This document shows, piece after piece, positions 61,557-64,000 of a stretch of 64,000 nucleotides of DNA. The stretch is from Streptomyces yatensis. GTDB lineage: Bacteria; Actinomycetota; Actinomycetes; Streptomycetales; Streptomycetaceae. Both the position numbers and the translations under genes were made by a program. Within the stretch, counting starts at the first letter, position 1. Every line of letters begins with the position of its first letter. The notes beneath the pieces are model-generated. The model was not told the DNA's origin and made no database searches. It worked only from the letters and a program-made list of their open reading frames with translations. Location of the stretch: contig NZ_CP072941.1 in assembly GCF_018069625.1 (NCBI RefSeq), positions 8,432,001 through 8,496,000 on the forward strand, in the 5' to 3' direction.

Positions 61557-62345
61557 CTACTCCGCCTCGATGACCCGCACATCCGTGAGCTCCCGCATCT
61601 CCCGCACCAGCTCCTCGTCCACCGGACCGGTCAGCAGCACATGGTCGAAGGAGTCCACGCCCTCCAGCCGGTGCAGCGCGCGACGGCCCACCTTGCTGTG
61701 GTCCATGAGCAGCACGCTTCGCGCGCCCGCCTGCCGGGTCGCCCGCTTGATGCTGACGATCTCCTGCTCCTGATGGAACGTCATGCCGGCGGTCATCGCG
61801 GAGGTGGAGAGCACGCTCAGATCGACGGAGATGCCGCCGATCATGTCCATCGCCGGCAGGCCGATCCAGGAGTCATGGGTGCGCGAGTACTCGCCGCCCA
61901 CGCAGATCAGCCGGATGCCCTCGGCACCCCTCAGCTCCTCGGTGATCTGGCGGTAGTTGGTCACCACGGTCAGCGGCCCCACCTCGGGCAACAGCCGCGC
62001 CAGGGCCAGCGCCGAGGTCGAGTCGTCCAGCATCACCGACATCCCCGGGGCCACGAACGGCAGGGCGGCGCGGGCCAGGGCCCGCTTCTCGTCGGTGTGC
62101 GCGTGCAGCCGGAAGTCCGAGCTGGACTCGAAGACCATCGAGGGCTGCGCGGAGACGCCGCCGTGGTACTTGCGCAGGATGCCGCGGTCCGCCAGCTCGG
62201 CGATGTCCCGGTGGACCGTCATCAGGCTGACGCCGGTCAGCTCGACCAGTTCGGCGACGGTGGCGTCCCCCCGGGCCAGAACGTGGTCGACGATCAGTTG
62301 GTGCCGCTGCTGCCGCGCGCCGCGCGACGACGGGGGAGTAGTCAT
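61557..62345 (-). CDS. DeoR-family transcriptional repressor
   Basis: Repressor of 262 residues. The DeoR HTH starts RQQRHQLIVDHVLARGDATV, then AELVELTGVSLMTVHRDIAE (residues about 10-50). The sensor domain of the phospho-sugar isomerase type follows (MLDDSTSALALARLLPEVG; LICVGGEYSRTHDSWIGLPA; VLLMDHSKVGRRAL with the Lys/Asp ligand site). It typically binds a phosphorylated sugar. It lies between the permease and the divergent HAD gene and probably controls both. Confidence 0.9.
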   Translation of the reverse strand: MTTPPSSRGARQQRHQLIVDHVLARGDATVAELVELTGVSLMTVHRDIAELADRGILRKYHGGVSAQPSMVFESSSDFRLHAHTDEKRALARAALPFVAPGMSVMLDDSTSALALARLLPEVGPLTVVTNYRQITEELRGAEGIRLICVGGEYSRTHDSWIGLPAMDMIGGISVDLSVLSTSAMTAGMTFHQEQEIVSIKRATRQAGARSVLLMDHSKVGRRALHRLEGVDSFDHVLLTGPVDEELVREMRELTDVRVIEAE

Positions 62346-62413
62346 GCCCCCATCCTGCCGTGTTCGTTTCTCACATTGAACCAGTGACAACTCACGCAGC
62401 CAATGTTAATTTC

Positions 62414-62486
62414 GCTGTGCCGGACACCGCCGGGTGCGACAGACACCCCCCGGTGCGACGGACACCCCTCGGTGTCCCGGCACAGC
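62414..62486 (+). promoter_or_regulatory. Structured leader: long stem enclosing two twin hairpins
   Basis: GCTGTGCCGGACACCG (62414-62429) pairs with CGGTGTCCCGGCACAGC (62470-62486), with one bulged C. Inside are two near-identical hairpins: GGGTG/CACCC with loop CGACAGA and GGTG/CACC with loop CGACGGA. The element lies 34 bp before the HAD start. It could be a regulatory RNA fold or a cluster of operator half-sites (GACACC/GGTGTC). Confidence 0.6.
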
Positions 62487-62519
62487 CAGAGATCATCAGC
62501 CAGGAGATCAGGGGTACGC

Positions 62520-63188
62520 ATGGCCGACGCAGTGGTCTTCGACATGGACGGCGTACTGGTGGAGAGCGAGCACCTGTGGGAAGAGCTGTGGGCCGCGTAC
62601 GCCGCCGCACGCGGCCATCAGTGGGGCCCGGAACAAACACGCGACGTCCAGGGGATGAGCGCCCCCGAGTGGGCCGCCTACCTCACCCGGTTCTGCGGGG
62701 CGGGTGACTCCGCGGCAAGCACCGAGGAGGTCGTCGTCGACGGCATGGTCCAGGCGCTGGCAGACGGCCGCATCGGCCTGCTGCCCGGAGCGCGAGAGAT
62801 GATCACCGCCACCGCCGAGCTCGCGCCCATCGCGCTCGCCTCCTCCGCGCCGCGCCGGGTCATCGACGCCGTCCTCGTCCACCATGGTGTCGACCACCAC
62901 TTCAAGGCGACCGTCTCCAGCGCCGAGGTGGAGCGCGGAAAGCCGAGCCCGGACGTCTATCTGGCCGCCGCCCGCGCCCTCGGCGTGGCCCCGGAGCGCT
63001 GTCTGGCGGTGGAGGACTCCAGCAACGGACTGCGCGCCGCCGCGGCCGCCGGGATGACCGTGGTGGCCATTCCCAATCCGCAGTACCCACCCGCCGAGGA
63101 CGCCCTCGCGGCCGCCGCCTACCGTTCTGCGGACCACCATGCCGTACGTGACTTCCTGCTCAGCAGGCTCGACACCCGAGGGGAGTGA
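62520..63188 (+). CDS. HAD-superfamily phosphatase (beta-phosphoglucomutase-like)
   Basis: HAD hydrolase of 222 residues. Motif I is VVFDMDGVLVESEHLWEEL (nucleophile Asp and acid Asp), motif II IALASSAPRRVIDAVL with Ser, the Lys in EVERGKPSPDVYLAAARALG, and motif IV CLAVEDSSNGLRAAAAAGM. The alpha-helical cap lies at about residues 18-80. It most resembles sugar or polyol phosphatases and beta-phosphoglucomutases. ATG 62520 has GGGG and AGGAG upstream. It stands 6 bp before the dehydrogenase gene and is divergent from DeoR. Confidence 0.88.
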   Translation: MADAVVFDMDGVLVESEHLWEELWAAYAAARGHQWGPEQTRDVQGMSAPEWAAYLTRFCGAGDSAASTEEVVVDGMVQALADGRIGLLPGAREMITATAELAPIALASSAPRRVIDAVLVHHGVDHHFKATVSSAEVERGKPSPDVYLAAARALGVAPERCLAVEDSSNGLRAAAAAGMTVVAIPNPQYPPAEDALAAAAYRSADHHAVRDFLLSRLDTRGE

Positions 63189-63194
63189 CCCGAC

Positions 63195-64000
63195 ATGACC
63201 GCGGTCCTGGTATCCGGCGACGACTTCATCGCCCCCGAGCTCTTCGCCGCCGCTCTGAGCGAGAGCCTGCCCTCCGCCGGGCTGAGCTTCCGCACGCTGC
63301 GCACCCGCTGGCCGAACGAACCCTTCGGGCCGGTGGGCGCCGACGGGCAGGGAAACGGCGGTGTGAAGGAGGCCAGCGGCACCGAGGAGCAGGTGCTGGA
63401 GGCGCTCGGCGACGCGAATGTCGCCCTGACCCAGATGGCTCCCTTCACCTCCCGTGTCATCCGTGAATCGCCCCATCTGAAGTTCATCGGCGTGGCCCGC
63501 GGCGGCCCGGTCAACGTGGACCTGGCCGCCGCCACCGCCGCCGGGATACCCGTCACCTTCACACCGGGCCGCAACGCCGCCGCTGCCGCCGAATTCACCA
63601 TCGGCCTGATGCTCGCCGCCATGCGCCATCTCACCTTCGCCGACGCGGCCCTCAAGGAGGGCACGTGGCGCGGTGACTACTACGCGTACGAGAACGCGGG
63701 GCTGGAGCTCGACGGCGCCACCGTCGGACTCGTCGGGTACGGGGCCATCGGCTCCATCGTGGCCCGTGTGCTGCGTGCCTTCGGCGCACACGTCCTGGTC
63801 TCCGATCCGTACACGGACCCGGCCCGGGCACAGGCCGACGGTGTCGAGCTCACCGCCCTGGACGACCTGCTGCGGCGCAGCTCCGTCGTGAGCCTGCACG
63901 CCCGTGTCACCCCCGAGACCCGGCACCTGCTGCACGCCGGCAACCTCGCGCTCCTGCCCGAGGGCGCCGTCCTCGTCAACTCGGCCCGCGGCGAACTGCT
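63195..64000 (+). CDS. D-isomer-specific 2-hydroxyacid dehydrogenase (truncated by window)
   Basis: NAD-dependent dehydrogenase. The first 268 codons are visible and the C-terminus lies beyond base 64000. An N-terminal substrate domain (ALTQMAPFTSRVIRESPHLK; FIGVARGGPVNVDLAAATAA) is followed by the NAD-binding motif GLVGYGAIGSIVARVLRAFG (residues about 178-197) and the signature LVNSARGELL with its Arg. The catalytic Glu and His would lie downstream. ATG 63195 has GAGGGGAG about 12 bases upstream and begins 6 bp after the HAD stop, so the two are co-translated. It probably oxidises or reduces a sugar-acid intermediate. Confidence 0.88.
   Translation, partial: MTAVLVSGDDFIAPELFAAALSESLPSAGLSFRTLRTRWPNEPFGPVGADGQGNGGVKEASGTEEQVLEALGDANVALTQMAPFTSRVIRESPHLKFIGVARGGPVNVDLAAATAAGIPVTFTPGRNAAAAAEFTIGLMLAAMRHLTFADAALKEGTWRGDYYAYENAGLELDGATVGLVGYGAIGSIVARVLRAFGAHVLVSDPYTDPARAQADGVELTALDDLLRRSSVVSLHARVTPETRHLLHAGNLALLPEGAVLVNSARGEL

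Overview
The window is high-GC DNA of a Streptomyces-type actinomycete. Supporting signs are strong GC bias at third codon positions, frequent GTG starts and ATGA/GTGA stop-start overlaps, sugar ABC transporters without their own ATPase, XRE/anti-sigma-like ATPase pairs, SARP-type regulators, and a rare TTA leucine codon. No rRNA, tRNA, CRISPR array or polyketide/peptide assembly line was seen. The content is accessory metabolism and regulation, typical of a chromosome arm.

Layout. 1-4.7 kb: an AbgT-type transporter (cut by the window edge) with an amidohydrolase, divergent from a two-domain Lrp/AsnC regulator, then a YciO/Sua5-like protein. 4.7-12 kb: secreted GH28-like and GH29-like glycosidases divergent from a LacI repressor with a perfect palindrome between them, then a secreted alpha/beta hydrolase. 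12-15.5 kb: small enzymes, a gutted peroxiredoxin gene, a MarR regulator with an N-terminal cysteine cluster, and an IS5-family element bounded by CTAG duplications that appears to carry a SnoaL-like passenger gene. 15.7-18.4 kb: a polyprenyl diphosphate synthase next to an MpaB/latex-clearing-protein-like oxygenase. 18.4-22.3 kb: an FAD monooxygenase divergent from a broken SARP/NB-ARC regulator. 22.3-25.4 kb: a rifamycin phosphotransferase preceded by a 19-bp inverted repeat matching the rifamycin-associated element. 25.7-32.3 kb: a hydrolase, two facing gene remnants (serine hydrolase and P450), a DUF899 protein, membrane and lipoprotein genes, and a membrane-anchored HTH protein.

32.4-43.3 kb: a sugar-uptake and glycoside-breakdown locus in two divergent arms (binding protein, two permeases, ROK regulator and Gfo/Idh/MocA dehydrogenase one way; Zn dehydrogenase, TIM-barrel isomerase and two (alpha/alpha)6 glycosidases the other). 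44.4-51.2 kb: a TetR-controlled aromatic-catabolism operon (extradiol-type dioxygenase, fumarylacetoacetase-type hydrolase, MhpA-type hydroxylase, acetoacetyl-CoA synthetase). 51.2-54.5 kb: a DHA2-type efflux pump divergent from one ORF holding two fused TetR units, with three similar 18-bp operator-like sites between. 54.7-59.8 kb: an RraA-like protein, an NADPH-dependent FMN reductase-like protein, a DHFR-like reductase, an XRE regulator with a TTA-containing ATPase gene, and a hydrolase. 60-64 kb: a polyol-type MFS permease and DeoR repressor divergent from a HAD phosphatase and a D-2-hydroxyacid dehydrogenase (cut by the window end), with a strongly structured leader before the HAD gene.

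Most blocks are self-contained 'regulator + divergent operon' modules. Several broken genes show that the region is turning over.
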